Origin: Aromatoleum toluolicum
GTDB taxonomy: Bacteria > Pseudomonadota > Gammaproteobacteria > Burkholderiales > Rhodocyclaceae
Direction of reading: 5' to 3'
Length of the DNA: 48,862 nt
Assembly: GCF_012911005.2 (NCBI RefSeq)
Contig: NZ_WTVS01000044.1
Coordinates: 1 to 48,862, forward strand
Part shown: positions 30,337-39,096 of the stretch, piece after piece
Position numbering within the stretch: position 1 is the stretch's first letter
Layout of the letters: each line of letters starts with the position of its first letter
The notes under the pieces: model-generated
The model's input: the letters and a program-made list of their open reading frames with translations, nothing else
Told to the model about the DNA's origin: nothing
Database searches by the model: none
Translations under genes and position numbers: made by a program

Positions 30337-32796
30337 ATGAACACCCCCCACGCCCTGTCCAGAACCGACGCACTGGTCGCAGTGCTCGCCCGCATGCTCA
30401 TTCGCTGGCGCAAGCCGCTGGGGGCCTTCTTCCTGCTCGTTACGCTCGGTCTGGGCTATTCGGCTCTGAGCACCCGGCTGGATCCCGGCTTCAACAAACT
30501 GATCCCTCTCAAGCACGAGTACATGGCGGCCTTCCTCCAGCACTCGACCACTTTTTCCGGGGCCAACCGCATCCTGGTTAACGTGCAGTGGAAAGGCGAA
30601 GGGGACATCTACAACGCCGAGTTCCTGCCGATCCTGCGCAAGGTGAACGACGAAGTCTTCTTCACGCCGGGCGTGAACCGCGCGAGCGTCCGGTCGATCT
30701 TCACGCCCAACGTGCGCTATGTCGAGGTCACGGAAGAAGGCTTCACCGGCGACGTCGTCATTCCGGCTCGCTTCGAGACGAACGAGCAGGGCCTCAGCCA
30801 GGTCCGGGCGAATGTCGCCAAGTCCGGGCAGATCGGCCGCCTCGTCGCCAATGACCTCAAGTCCGCCCTCGTACAGGCCGACCTGCTCGAGGTCAATCCC
30901 GACACCGGCGCGAAGCTCGACTACGCCGAGGTCGCCCGCAAGCTCGAGACCATCCGCGCCCAGTTCGACAGCGACAAGGTCGACATCGAGATCGTCGGCT
31001 TCGCCAAGATCATGGGCGACGTCATGGACGGCCTTTCCACCGTCGTGAGCTTCTTCGCCATCGCCTTCGTGATCACCTCGCTGATGCTGTGGATGTACTC
31101 GCGCTCGCTCAAGCTGACCGTCCTGGCCATCGCGGTCGCGCTGCTGCCCGTGATCTGGCTGCTGGGCCTGCTGCCGCTGATCGGTTACGGCATCGACCCG
31201 ATGTCGGTGCTGGTCCCCTTCCTGATCTTCTCGATCGGCGTCTCCCACGCCGTGCAGATGACCAACGCGTGGAAGCAGGACGTGCTCGCGGGCGTGACGG
31301 CGATGGAGGCGGCCGAGGGCGCGTTCCGCAAGCTCGCGATCCCCGGCATCATGGCCCTGCTCGCCAACGCCCTGGGCTTCCTCGTGATCATGGTGATCGA
31401 CATCCCCATCGTGCATGAACTCGGCCTCACCGCATGCCTGGGCGTCGCGCTGATGATCATGACCAACAAGATGTTCATGCCCATCATCCTGTCGCACCTG
31501 CACCTCGAACGCATGGCGCTGAACCAGCCGGTGGACAACAAGGAGAAGCACCAGATCTGGTGGAAGCTGTCGGCCTTGTCCGAACCGCGCCCGGCGCTCG
31601 CGACCTTCGGCGTGATGCTCGCCCTGCTGGCCGCCGCCACCTATTACTCGCGCCAGCTTCAGACCGGCGACATCGGCAGCGGCGTGCCGGAACTGCGTGC
31701 CGACTCTCGCTACAACCGGGACAACGAGACGATCATCAGCAACTACTCCATCGGCATGGATGTGCTGTCCGTCTATGTCGAAACCGAGAACCTGACCGAG
31801 GCCTGCCTCAACTGGGAGGTCATGAACGCCGTCGAGCGCTTCGATTTCCGCATGCGGGGCGTCGATGGCGTCCAGTCGGTCAGTACGGTGGCAGGGCTGG
31901 CGAAGCTCTTCGCCGCCGGCAACAACGAGGCCAACCCGCGCTGGGCTGCCCTGCAGCGCACCGAAGCCGCGCTGCGCACCGGCAGCCGCGCCGCAAACCC
32001 GGAGCTGGGCTTCAATTCGGCCGGCTGCAAGACCATCCATCTGGCCGTCTATCTCAATGACCACCAGGGCCCAACGCTGAAGCACGTGGTCGATGAGGTG
32101 CGCAAGTTCATCGCCGAGGACAAGACCCCCAACATCACCTTCCGCCTCGCGGGCGGCAACGCTGGCGTGGCGGTGGCGACGAACGAGGCCGTCGAGCGGG
32201 CCGAGGTGCAGATGCTGGCCTCGATCTTCGCATCGATCTCCATCCTGTGCTGGCTCACGTTCCGTTCGTGGCGCGCAGTGCTGTGCGTGGTCGTGCCGCT
32301 TACGCTCGTGACGATCATGTGCAACGCGCTGATGGCGCTGCTGGGCATCGGCCTCAAGGTCGCGACCCTGCCGGTAATCGCACTGGGCGTGGGCGTGGGC
32401 GTCGACTACGGCATCTATATCTACGAGCGCATGCAACACGAACTCGCCGATCGCGGCTACAGCCTGCGCGAGGCGTTCTACGAGTCGATGCGCCAGCGCG
32501 GCACGGCAGCGGTGTTCACAGCGGTGACGATGTCGATCGGCGTCGGCACCTGGGCCTTCTCCGCGCTGAAGTTCCAGGCCGACATGGGCGTGCTCCTCGC
32601 CTTCATGTTCCTGGTAAATGTGCTCGGCGCCATCTTCCTGCTCCCCGCACTGGCCTGCTGGCTCGGCGTGGGCCGCCGCGAGGCGACCGGCGCCGCACAG
32701 CCCTCGCCTGTGCCGTCCGCCCGTCCGGACTCGTCCGACGCGCGGATACCCCGCACCGCGGACAAGGCCGTGGCGGCGCAGCCCGTGCGCTCCTGA
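30337..32796 (+). CDS. MMPL/RND-family transporter
   Basis: An 819-residue inner-membrane protein with two repeats of one plus five transmembrane segments around large periplasmic loops. The first TM lies at about 28-47, clusters of five fall near 225-370 and 625-790, and periplasmic domains lie between. GVGVGVDYGIYIYERM in TM helix 10 is a characteristic RND feature. Such proton-driven exporters of the HAE3/MMPL group handle lipids, hopanoids or steroid-like compounds. It lacks the DUF1302/DUF1329 partner genes often seen with steroid-cluster copies. CGGAG precedes the ATG at 30337. Confidence 0.83.
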   Translation: MNTPHALSRTDALVAVLARMLIRWRKPLGAFFLLVTLGLGYSALSTRLDPGFNKLIPLKHEYMAAFLQHSTTFSGANRILVNVQWKGEGDIYNAEFLPILRKVNDEVFFTPGVNRASVRSIFTPNVRYVEVTEEGFTGDVVIPARFETNEQGLSQVRANVAKSGQIGRLVANDLKSALVQADLLEVNPDTGAKLDYAEVARKLETIRAQFDSDKVDIEIVGFAKIMGDVMDGLSTVVSFFAIAFVITSLMLWMYSRSLKLTVLAIAVALLPVIWLLGLLPLIGYGIDPMSVLVPFLIFSIGVSHAVQMTNAWKQDVLAGVTAMEAAEGAFRKLAIPGIMALLANALGFLVIMVIDIPIVHELGLTACLGVALMIMTNKMFMPIILSHLHLERMALNQPVDNKEKHQIWWKLSALSEPRPALATFGVMLALLAAATYYSRQLQTGDIGSGVPELRADSRYNRDNETIISNYSIGMDVLSVYVETENLTEACLNWEVMNAVERFDFRMRGVDGVQSVSTVAGLAKLFAAGNNEANPRWAALQRTEAALRTGSRAANPELGFNSAGCKTIHLAVYLNDHQGPTLKHVVDEVRKFIAEDKTPNITFRLAGGNAGVAVATNEAVERAEVQMLASIFASISILCWLTFRSWRAVLCVVVPLTLVTIMCNALMALLGIGLKVATLPVIALGVGVGVDYGIYIYERMQHELADRGYSLREAFYESMRQRGTAAVFTAVTMSIGVGTWAFSALKFQADMGVLLAFMFLVNVLGAIFLLPALACWLGVGRREATGAAQPSPVPSARPDSSDARIPRTADKAVAAQPVRS

Positions 32797-32878
32797 GCGA
32801 ATTTGCACCGGCATGAATCGAGGTCGAGCAGGGTGAACTAATCTACGGGATGTACTTCGACGAACGGAGACATCCCGG

Positions 32879-34162
32879 ATGGTCGCCCCCGACGCCTCAT
32901 CGACCGCAGGGCCGCAGGCCCTGGCGGCGGTGCGGTCGAAGCTCGAGGAGCTCTACCGCAGCGAGTCGCGCCGCGTCTTTGCGACGCTGGTCCGCCTGCT
33001 CGGCGACTTCGACCTCGCCGAGGAGGGGTTGCACGACGCCTTCCGCGCTGCGCTCGAGCAGTGGCCCGAGCAGGGCATGCCGACGAATCCACGTGCCTGG
33101 CTGGTGTCGACCGGACGCTACAAGGCGGTCGACGCCCTGCGCCGACGCGCGCGCTTCGATTTCGTGGAGGATCTCGACGACCGGCCCGACCCCGCGAGCG
33201 AAGGTGGCGGCGACAAGGACAGCCTCGCCGACAGCGTCGAGGACGACCGCCTGCGGCTGATCTTCACCTGCTGCCACCCGATCCTCAGCGCCGAGGCCCA
33301 GATCGCGCTGACGCTGCGCGAAGTGTGCGGCCTCACCACCGAAGAGATCGCGCGCGCCTTCCTCACCGCGCCGCCCACCGTCGCGCAGCGCATCGTGCGC
33401 GCCAAGGCACGGATCCGCGACGCGCGCATCCCCTATGCCGTGCCCGCCCGCGCGGAACTGCCCGATCGCCTCGACAGCGTGCTGCGGGTGATCTACCTCG
33501 TGTTCAACGAAGGCTACTCGGCATCGGCCGGCGACTCGCTGACGCGCGCCGAGCTGTCGGCCGAAGCGATCCGGCTCGGTCGCCTGCTCACCGAGCTGCT
33601 CCCCGAGCCGGAGTCGATCGGGCTGCTGGCGCTGATGCTGATCCAGGAGTCACGCCGCGCGGCGCGCACCACGCCGGCCGGCGATCTCGTGCTGCTCGAC
33701 GAGCAGGACCGTTCGCTGTGGCGGCACGATCTGATCGCGGAAGGCACGGCGCTGGTCGAGCACTCGCTCGCGTCCGGCCCCGCGGGCCCCTACGCGCTGC
33801 AGGCCGCGATCGCCGCAGTGCATGCCGAGGCGCCGACCGCTGCCGCCACCGACTGGGCCCAGATCGTCGGCCTCTACGACCTGCTGCTGCAGCGCTACCC
33901 CTCGCCGGTGGTCGAGCTCAACCGCGCCGTGGCGCTGGCGATGCGCGACGGGATGGCGGCCGGCCTGGCCGCGATCGACGCGATCCTGATGCGCGGCGAG
34001 CTGGCCGACTACCACCTCGCCCATGCGGCGCGCGCTGACCTGTGCCGCCGTCTGGGGCGCAACGAAGAAGCACGGGCAGCTTACGAGCGGGCCCTGGCAC
34101 TCACGCGGCAGGGGCCGGAACAACGTTTCCTCGAACGGCGGCTCGCTGCGCTCGGGCCGTGA
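32879..34162 (+). CDS. ECF42-type sigma factor with C-terminal DUF6596/TPR-like extension
   Basis: A 427-residue protein. Residues about 20-190 hold sigma region 2 (VRLLGDFDLAEEGLHDAF, NPRAWLVSTGRYKAVDALRR) and region 4 (LTLREVCGLTTEEIARAFLTAPPTVAQRIVRAKARIR). The long C-terminal part, with VIYLVFNEGYSAS and VELNRAVALAM, is the regulatory extension typical of group ECF42. These factors usually sit beside DGPF/YCII genes and have no anti-sigma factor, exactly as here. A fitting target promoter lies directly downstream. GGAG precedes the ATG. Confidence 0.87.
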   Translation: MVAPDASSTAGPQALAAVRSKLEELYRSESRRVFATLVRLLGDFDLAEEGLHDAFRAALEQWPEQGMPTNPRAWLVSTGRYKAVDALRRRARFDFVEDLDDRPDPASEGGGDKDSLADSVEDDRLRLIFTCCHPILSAEAQIALTLREVCGLTTEEIARAFLTAPPTVAQRIVRAKARIRDARIPYAVPARAELPDRLDSVLRVIYLVFNEGYSASAGDSLTRAELSAEAIRLGRLLTELLPEPESIGLLALMLIQESRRAARTTPAGDLVLLDEQDRSLWRHDLIAEGTALVEHSLASGPAGPYALQAAIAAVHAEAPTAAATDWAQIVGLYDLLLQRYPSPVVELNRAVALAMRDGMAAGLAAIDAILMRGELADYHLAHAARADLCRRLGRNEEARAAYERALALTRQGPEQRFLERRLAALGP

Positions 34163-34185
34163 CGTCGAAATTTTTTTCGTCGGGA

Positions 34186-34212
34186 TGTCGATATCGCGTT
34201 GCGCCGTTCGAC
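34186..34212 (+). promoter_or_regulatory. Candidate ECF42 promoter
   Basis: TGTCGA (34186-34191), then 17 nt, then CGAC (34209-34212). This matches the TGTCGA -35 / CGA(C/T) -10 pattern described for ECF42 promoters. It lies 46 nt before the first DGPF gene and would drive the four satellite genes. Confidence 0.6.
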
Positions 34213-34257
34213 CAGAAGCACGGAAGCCCGTCTTCCGCCCTCACCCGGAGACCCCAA

Positions 34258-34650
34258 ATGAAATACCTGTGCCTGATTTGTGCAGAAAAAGTCATGGAGC
34301 AGATGCCCCACGCCGATGCGGACAAGCACTTCGAGGAGTACCGCGAGTTCACCAACGCCATCCGGCGCAGCGGCCACTACGTCGGCTGCAACCGGCTCTT
34401 GCCGCCCGATGCCGCCAGCACGGTGCGCGTGCGCGACGGCCGGATCTCGGTCACCGACGGCCCCTGGGTCGAGACCAAGGAGCAGCTCGGCGGCTACTAC
34501 CTGATCGAGGCGCGCGACCTGAACGAAGCCATCCAGGTGGCGGCGCGCATCCCGGGCGCGCGCTTCGGCTGCGTCGAGGTGCGGCCCGTTGCGGAGGACC
34601 TGCAGACCGTGCGCGCGCTCGGCTTCGACACGCAGGCGTCCACCTGCTGA
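34258..34650 (+). CDS. YCII/DGPF-domain protein
   Basis: A 130-residue YCII-related (DGPF) protein with MKYLCLICAEK at the start and the diagnostic VTDGPWVETKEQLGGYYLIEA. These small dimeric ferredoxin-fold proteins accompany ECF42 sigma factors and are their usual targets; biochemical function is unknown. ATG at 34258 follows CCGGAG. First gene behind the candidate ECF42 promoter. Confidence 0.85.
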   Translation: MKYLCLICAEKVMEQMPHADADKHFEEYREFTNAIRRSGHYVGCNRLLPPDAASTVRVRDGRISVTDGPWVETKEQLGGYYLIEARDLNEAIQVAARIPGARFGCVEVRPVAEDLQTVRALGFDTQASTC

Positions 34651-34736
34651 CACGATAAACGATCGCAATCCGGCCAAGCGCCGGCAGACCGCAAGGGCGC
34701 ACCCCGACGCCGCATCCAACCCCAAGGAGACCCACC

Positions 34737-35180
34737 ATGGACACGAGATCCACCGTCGCACTCAACGAGACGGAAATCCGCAACACACTGGAAGATTGGG
34801 CGGCGGCCGTGCGCGCCCGCGACGTCGCGCGCATCTTCGCCCATTACGCACCAGATATCGTCGCCTTCGACGCCATTGCGCAGCTGCAATTCAAGGGCGG
34901 CGACGCCTACCGCAAGCACTGGGAAACCTGCATGTCGATGTGCACCGGCGCGATGATTTTCGAGATCCACGACCTGCAGATCACCGCCGACGCGGATCTG
35001 GCATTCGCCCACGCCCTCAACCGCTGCGGCGGCACCGGCCCGGATGGCAAGGAAATGTCGGGCTGGATGCGCATGACCTCCTGCCTGCGCAAGCAGGATG
35101 GCCGGTGGCGGATCGTTCACGAACACTTCTCCGCTCCGTTCGACCCGCAAAGCAACGCCGCGCTGTGGCTGGAGCCCTGA
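34737..35180 (+). CDS. SnoaL-like (NTF2-fold) protein
   Basis: A 147-residue NTF2/SnoaL-type cone protein: N-terminal helix pair ETEIRNTLEDWAAAVRARD, then YAPDIVAFDAI and a C-terminal sheet with DGRWRIVHEHFSAPF. Such proteins are regular members of ECF42/DGPF clusters. Although the fold is shared with ketosteroid isomerase, nothing shows that catalytic pattern, so steroid isomerisation is not claimed. AAGGAG precedes the ATG. Confidence 0.78.
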   Translation: MDTRSTVALNETEIRNTLEDWAAAVRARDVARIFAHYAPDIVAFDAIAQLQFKGGDAYRKHWETCMSMCTGAMIFEIHDLQITADADLAFAHALNRCGGTGPDGKEMSGWMRMTSCLRKQDGRWRIVHEHFSAPFDPQSNAALWLEP

Positions 35181-35199
35181 CCCCTCAACGGAGAACACC

Positions 35200-35643
35200 A
35201 TGCGAATCAATGCCTATCTGATTTTCAACGGCCAGTGCGAGGCTGCCTTCAACTTCTATCAGCAATGTCTCGGCGGCACCCTCCAGGCCATGATGCGCTT
35301 CGCCGACGCCCCCGCGGGGGAAGACGGTCAGCCGGGTTGCGGACCGATTCCCGCCGAATACCGGAACCGCATCATGCATGCCTGTCTCGCTGTCGGCGAC
35401 CAGACGCTGATGGCTTCCGATACCGCCCCTCAGTTTCCGTACGAGGGCATCAAGGGCTGCTCGGTTTCGCTGAATGTCGACTCGATTGCCGAGGCCGAGC
35501 GCATCTTCGCCGCGCTTTCCGACAACGGCACGATCCAGATGCCACTCGGCGCCACCTTCTGGGCGGCCCGCTTCGGCATGTGCACCGACCGCTTCGGCGT
35601 GCCCTGGATGATCAACTGCGAGGCCGACAAGGAGGGCCATTGA
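35200..35643 (+). CDS. VOC-superfamily protein, PhnB-like
   Basis: A 147-residue glyoxalase/VOC fold of the PhnB-like 3-demethylubiquinone-methyltransferase group. It starts MRINAYLIFNGQCEAAFNFY, contains IMHACLAVGDQTLMASD and ends WAARFGMCTDRFGVPWMINC. It lacks evident metal-ligand patterns of true glyoxalases. Common companion of ECF42 genes. CGGAG precedes the ATG by about 8 nt. Confidence 0.8.
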   Translation: MRINAYLIFNGQCEAAFNFYQQCLGGTLQAMMRFADAPAGEDGQPGCGPIPAEYRNRIMHACLAVGDQTLMASDTAPQFPYEGIKGCSVSLNVDSIAEAERIFAALSDNGTIQMPLGATFWAARFGMCTDRFGVPWMINCEADKEGH

Positions 35644-35644
35644 G

Positions 35645-36055
35645 ATGCGCTTCATGATGCTGGTGATCCCGAAGGGCTACGAGAAGGCGCCCCCCGGAAC
35701 AGTGCCCGACGCGAAGGCGGTCGAGGCGATGATGAAGTACAACGAGGCATTGCAGAACGCCGGCGTGCTCCTCACGCTCGACGGCTTGCACCCGCCGTCG
35801 ATGGGCGCGCGCGTGTCATTTACCGGCGGGAAGCCGACCGTCACCGACGGACCCTTCATCGAAACCACGGAGGTGCTCGGGGGCTACTGGATGATCGACG
35901 TGAAGTCCAAAGAGGAGGCCGTCGCCTGGGCGTCGCGCGCCCCGATGTCGGACAACGAGATCATCGAGATCCGGCAGGTCCAGGAGATGTCCGATTTTCC
36001 GCCCGATGTGCAAAAGGCGGCCGAAGGCTTCGAAGCCATGCACGCGCAGCGTTGA
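35645..36055 (+). CDS. YCII/DGPF-domain protein, second copy
   Basis: A 136-residue DGPF protein (MRFMMLVIPKGYEKAPPG; VTDGPFIETTEVLGGYWMIDVKS) only one base after the VOC gene stop, so translationally coupled. Paralog of the 34258-34650 product but with a different C-terminus (EIIEIRQVQEM). Last gene of the sigma-factor cluster. Confidence 0.84.
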   Translation: MRFMMLVIPKGYEKAPPGTVPDAKAVEAMMKYNEALQNAGVLLTLDGLHPPSMGARVSFTGGKPTVTDGPFIETTEVLGGYWMIDVKSKEEAVAWASRAPMSDNEIIEIRQVQEMSDFPPDVQKAAEGFEAMHAQR

Positions 36056-36814
36056 AGCCGTTGCTGATCCGGCTTCGCCCGGTTGCCGGCGCGCTCGTGG
36101 TGGGCGCGTCGGACATTTATCAGAATCGCGGATCACCATCGCACTGGCAACAGCGACCCCTCGAGAGGCACTTGTCGTTTCGGTGACCCGCCGGCCGGTT
36201 TCTGAGCAAAGCAGTCGCCCGGAGCGGGGGCAGACTGAGAGCTCCTCGGCTGGAGCGGTCATCCGGGGAGCCTCGATCTTATTCAGCCGGGATGACCGCT
36301 CGCACGGTTCTCCGACTCACGCAATCGACCCCAAGCGGTCATCCGGACTTCTCGGAAGCAGCCCTTTAAGGAGGCCGCACTTTAGTGAGTTTCACTGCCG
36401 CGAAGTCGACATTCGTGAGCTCACGCAGCCGGCCACAGCCGACCGATGGCACTCCGAGGCAGACGCCTGACTGCCTCGGTGAATAAATCGCTCGCCTCGT
36501 ATGTCGGCATTGAACGATCTATGCATTAAGTGAACGGGGCAACCCGCGCCGCTCAGAAACCTGCCACCGGATCAGCGAAAGGCGGAATGTTTTTCATGGG
36601 TCGGGTTACGACCTGAAACTCTTCGGATTCATCGCCGGAAAGCCGCTATTGAAGATCAGATGCACCTATGCTGCGGCTCGCAAATGAGTCATTTCGACCC
36701 TGAGCAAACGGTCGGGCACAAGGAAAGTCTACCGTTCAAAGCTCGCATGCAGCCTCGTGCTTACCGTTTCGAAGCGGTGGCAAATACGTAGGCTGCAATG
36801 CGTAGTTTATGCGT
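36056..36814. other. Gene-free stretch with short inverted and direct repeats
   Basis: About 760 bases with no convincing gene: open frames are short, lack Shine-Dalgarno sites and resemble no family. It holds the AGCGGTCATCC repeat set (36253-36346) and a 9-bp hairpin CCGAGGCAG/CTGCCTCGG (36454-36462 and 36471-36479, 8-nt loop, no T-tract). Base composition falls toward its right end. Confidence 0.6.
36253..36346. repeat. AGCGGTCATCC repeat triplet
   Basis: GAGCGGTCATCC at 36253-36264 has a perfect inverted copy at 36290-36301 (12 bp arms, 25-nt spacer). A further direct copy, AGCGGTCATCCGG, starts at 36334, 80 nt after the first. The last copy is flanked by GCAATCGACCCCA, giving a block that I recall as a recurrent intergenic element in related genomes. 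Function unknown. Confidence 0.65.
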
Positions 36815-37810
36815 TCACTGCGCCAATTTTCCGATCGTCTCTCGTTCTTGTGACTTGAGATCGGCCAGTGCAACATCCAGTTCCGCTACGATTTTTTCTC
36901 GCTGTTTCAGCATGTCATCCAATCGCACCTTTTGCTCTGCGGCCGCCTCTAGCAGTCCCTGAGAGGTCATCGAATCCAATGTCATTCTTGCAACCGTTAT
37001 ATACTTGTCGAATTCTCCGAGCGCGTTCGCTTTCTGCCATTCGAGAGCGTTGCCCTGGCATTGAAACATGTCTGCAGCCTTGACGATGAGTTGCTCTTTG
37101 GCAGGTCGAATCGCCGCAGTTCTGCTAGATTCCAGCTTTTCAATTTGATCTTCTGACTCCCTCTTGCAAAGCTCTGCGCAGTCCGGCCCGATGCAACCGG
37201 AGTCCACAGAGAATTGCGGTAAATGCAAACTGAGTTCGCGAGTCCTCATGGTCACTTCTGGAACGTCCATGCTCATCTCTTGCGTGACCATTTTGAATTC
37301 AGGAACGCCGACGACAACCCGCTTATCTCTTGTTTCTGGCCAGCAAATCTTTGTAATGATATCTGACCATTTTACGGTGCATTTTGGAACTCCTTTCGTC
37401 TTAACTGGGCCGACTCTTATCCAGGTATCCTCGCAAAATGTTTCTGGATACTGTCCCGTTTTTTTGTTCTCGCACCTAATGAAAGGCTCTTTTATCCACC
37501 ACTCTTGGTTGACCATCTTTGTTTCTGGAACATCCATCTTCCACGACTTGCGCCCCATTTTGAATTCTGGGATATCCATCTTGAAAGAGGTTTTTTCCCA
37601 TCGCACTACACCGCCGACGCATGCATCAGGCTTTAGCTCATCAGGCGGATTTTCTTCATTGAAATTATCAATTGCTTGGCCATAAGCTCTTGATGCATTT
37701 TCCATGTTCCTACTTGAAGCATTGCAATCAGGGGGGGCTGACTGCGCCTCTGCATTACTGCACAATGCGGAAAACCCTAACGCAATCAGAGGAAGCGTCG
37801 ATTTTAGCAT
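36815..37810 (-). CDS. Exported repeat protein with 14-residue proline-centred motif
   Basis: A 331-residue protein with a signal peptide (LPLIALGFSALCSNAEA). Two blocks of three 14-residue repeats follow: prolines at 81, 95 and 109, and again at 170, 184 and 198. Typical units are MDIPEFKM, MDVPETKM, GVPEFKM and MDVPEVTM. The linker between them is Cys-rich. From about 215 onward it is charged and helical, probably a coiled coil (KLESSRTAAIRPAKEQL, LDDMLKQREKIVAELDVAL). AAGGAG lies 6 nt before the ATG. No family recognised. The gene is clearly more AT-rich than its neighbours, suggesting acquisition by transfer. Confidence 0.72.
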   Translation of the reverse strand: MLKSTLPLIALGFSALCSNAEAQSAPPDCNASSRNMENASRAYGQAIDNFNEENPPDELKPDACVGGVVRWEKTSFKMDIPEFKMGRKSWKMDVPETKMVNQEWWIKEPFIRCENKKTGQYPETFCEDTWIRVGPVKTKGVPKCTVKWSDIITKICWPETRDKRVVVGVPEFKMVTQEMSMDVPEVTMRTRELSLHLPQFSVDSGCIGPDCAELCKRESEDQIEKLESSRTAAIRPAKEQLIVKAADMFQCQGNALEWQKANALGEFDKYITVARMTLDSMTSQGLLEAAAEQKVRLDDMLKQREKIVAELDVALADLKSQERETIGKLAQ

Positions 37811-38338
37811 TTCAAACTCCTTACTGGCGGCAGATAAGGAAGAGCTTCAGTGAAATCGTGATTCGCGAGCATCGGATTTACTCGGGCCATTGAATTGCTG
37901 CGAAATATCGTCTTCGGGTCACAATGGCAGCGATCAGGCTCCTAATGAATTCCGCATTGAACTGCGAATAGAACTCACTCAGTCCGGACGTCTTCATCCA
38001 CGATTCGAGCCAGAAGGCGGCCTATCGGAGCCGAAGCAAATGGCAGGCCAATGACATGACGATTATCTAAGCCCTAGATTTCGCATAACAAAATAGGTCC
38101 CAAGGGCTGCAGGCAACGACTGCCTCAAGATACTTGTAAAGTTTCTCGACACATATACGAAATGTAACAACAACTGACTGCTTCTGGCCGGCTGCCGCTA
38201 TTGGGAGTCGTTTCCGCATAGCTGCTGTTGATCGCGGATTGAGGTGAACCGTGAGTGTCAGGTACGGCCGAGGTGCTTCCGTTTGTCGTGCGTCAGGTGA
38301 GGCGCTGGCTCTTGAATGGGGGCCTCCAGTCAGTTCGT
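37811..38338. other. Gene-free, AT-richer stretch
   Basis: About 530 bases between two minus-strand genes. It has no supported reading frame, hairpin terminator or repeat that I can see. Short open frames on both strands lack ribosome sites and family features. It shares the lower GC of the neighbouring repeat-protein gene. Confidence 0.5.
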
Positions 38339-38803
38339 CTAACACCCAAGTTCGCGATAGCGAAGCCTCAGCTTTAGCAATGCGCCTTGGATAGATGAGA
38401 GCTGCGGTCCGGAGGCGAGCCTTTCGCGCTGCTCCATAGTCGCGAGGTTGCCATCCAAGTCGTGGCATTCCTGCCGATCGGTGGGTTCAAGTTTCATCCG
38501 TCGCCGATAGACATCCATCTGCTTCGCGTCCATGCCAGTGAGCGGCTTTAGTGCGTCGGCCATGATTTCGCGGTGCCGTTCGAGGCGAACGTCATTGCCA
38601 ACGCGTTCACTGCCCGATAACTTGCTTACCCCCCGTGTGGGTTCGACCTCTATCTTGCGCGCGCCCAGGCACGGGGAGTCCGAGTAGGTCACCTTGCCAT
38701 CCACTTCACACCTGAAAACCGTTCGTGAAGGCGGTGGAAGATTCTGCGCCCATGCGCCCATGCCCGGCGCGGCGATCACGAACAGCACGATCGCCTTTAG
38801 CAC
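38339..38803 (-). CDS. DUF4124-domain exported protein
   Basis: A 154-residue protein when started at GTG 38803, which gives a clean signal peptide (LKAIVLFVIAAPGMGAWAQ) with AAGGG 4 nt upstream. TTG 38872 (with GGAGGT close by) or ATG 38917 in the same frame would add a long N-terminus. The mature start TVFRCEVDGKVTYSDSPCLGARKIEVEPT is the DUF4124 pattern: a Cys pair and a single K-V-x-Y-S-D sheet. A basic helical region follows. Function unknown; periplasmic or outer-membrane-associated. Confidence 0.65.
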   Translation of the reverse strand: MLKAIVLFVIAAPGMGAWAQNLPPPSRTVFRCEVDGKVTYSDSPCLGARKIEVEPTRGVSKLSGSERVGNDVRLERHREIMADALKPLTGMDAKQMDVYRRRMKLEPTDRQECHDLDGNLATMEQRERLASGPQLSSIQGALLKLRLRYRELGC

Positions 38804-39096
38804 AGCGCCCTTCGTCGTGCGGAGGTTTGTCGTACGCTCGACACTCTTCGACAATTCCCAGTCGTTTACCAAGTGACCTCCGGGTACATGAAGATTCGCG
38901 CTGCATCTTAAGTGCATGGCATCCTAGCTGCCAAGCACTGTGACTGCGAGGGATACGACATCCCGTCGTTTGACTCATTGACCGGCACAAGGAGGAGAAC
39001 GGCACGTGATCGTCGCATTGCCGCCCGACACGGGCCAGCGACCCAAGGTCGGCCTTGGCCGGGCCATCCGGTAGGTTCCCGATCGAAGCAGCCGGT

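Noticed and set aside
34737-35180. SnoaL-like protein as a ketosteroid isomerase
   Set aside because: Only the general NTF2 fold is supported; the catalytic Tyr/Asp arrangement is not evident, and such genes are routine companions of ECF42 sigma factors.
38067-38468. A 133-codon minus-strand frame partly overlapping the DUF4124 gene
   Set aside because: No Shine-Dalgarno, no recognisable domain, and it overlaps a better-supported gene in another frame.
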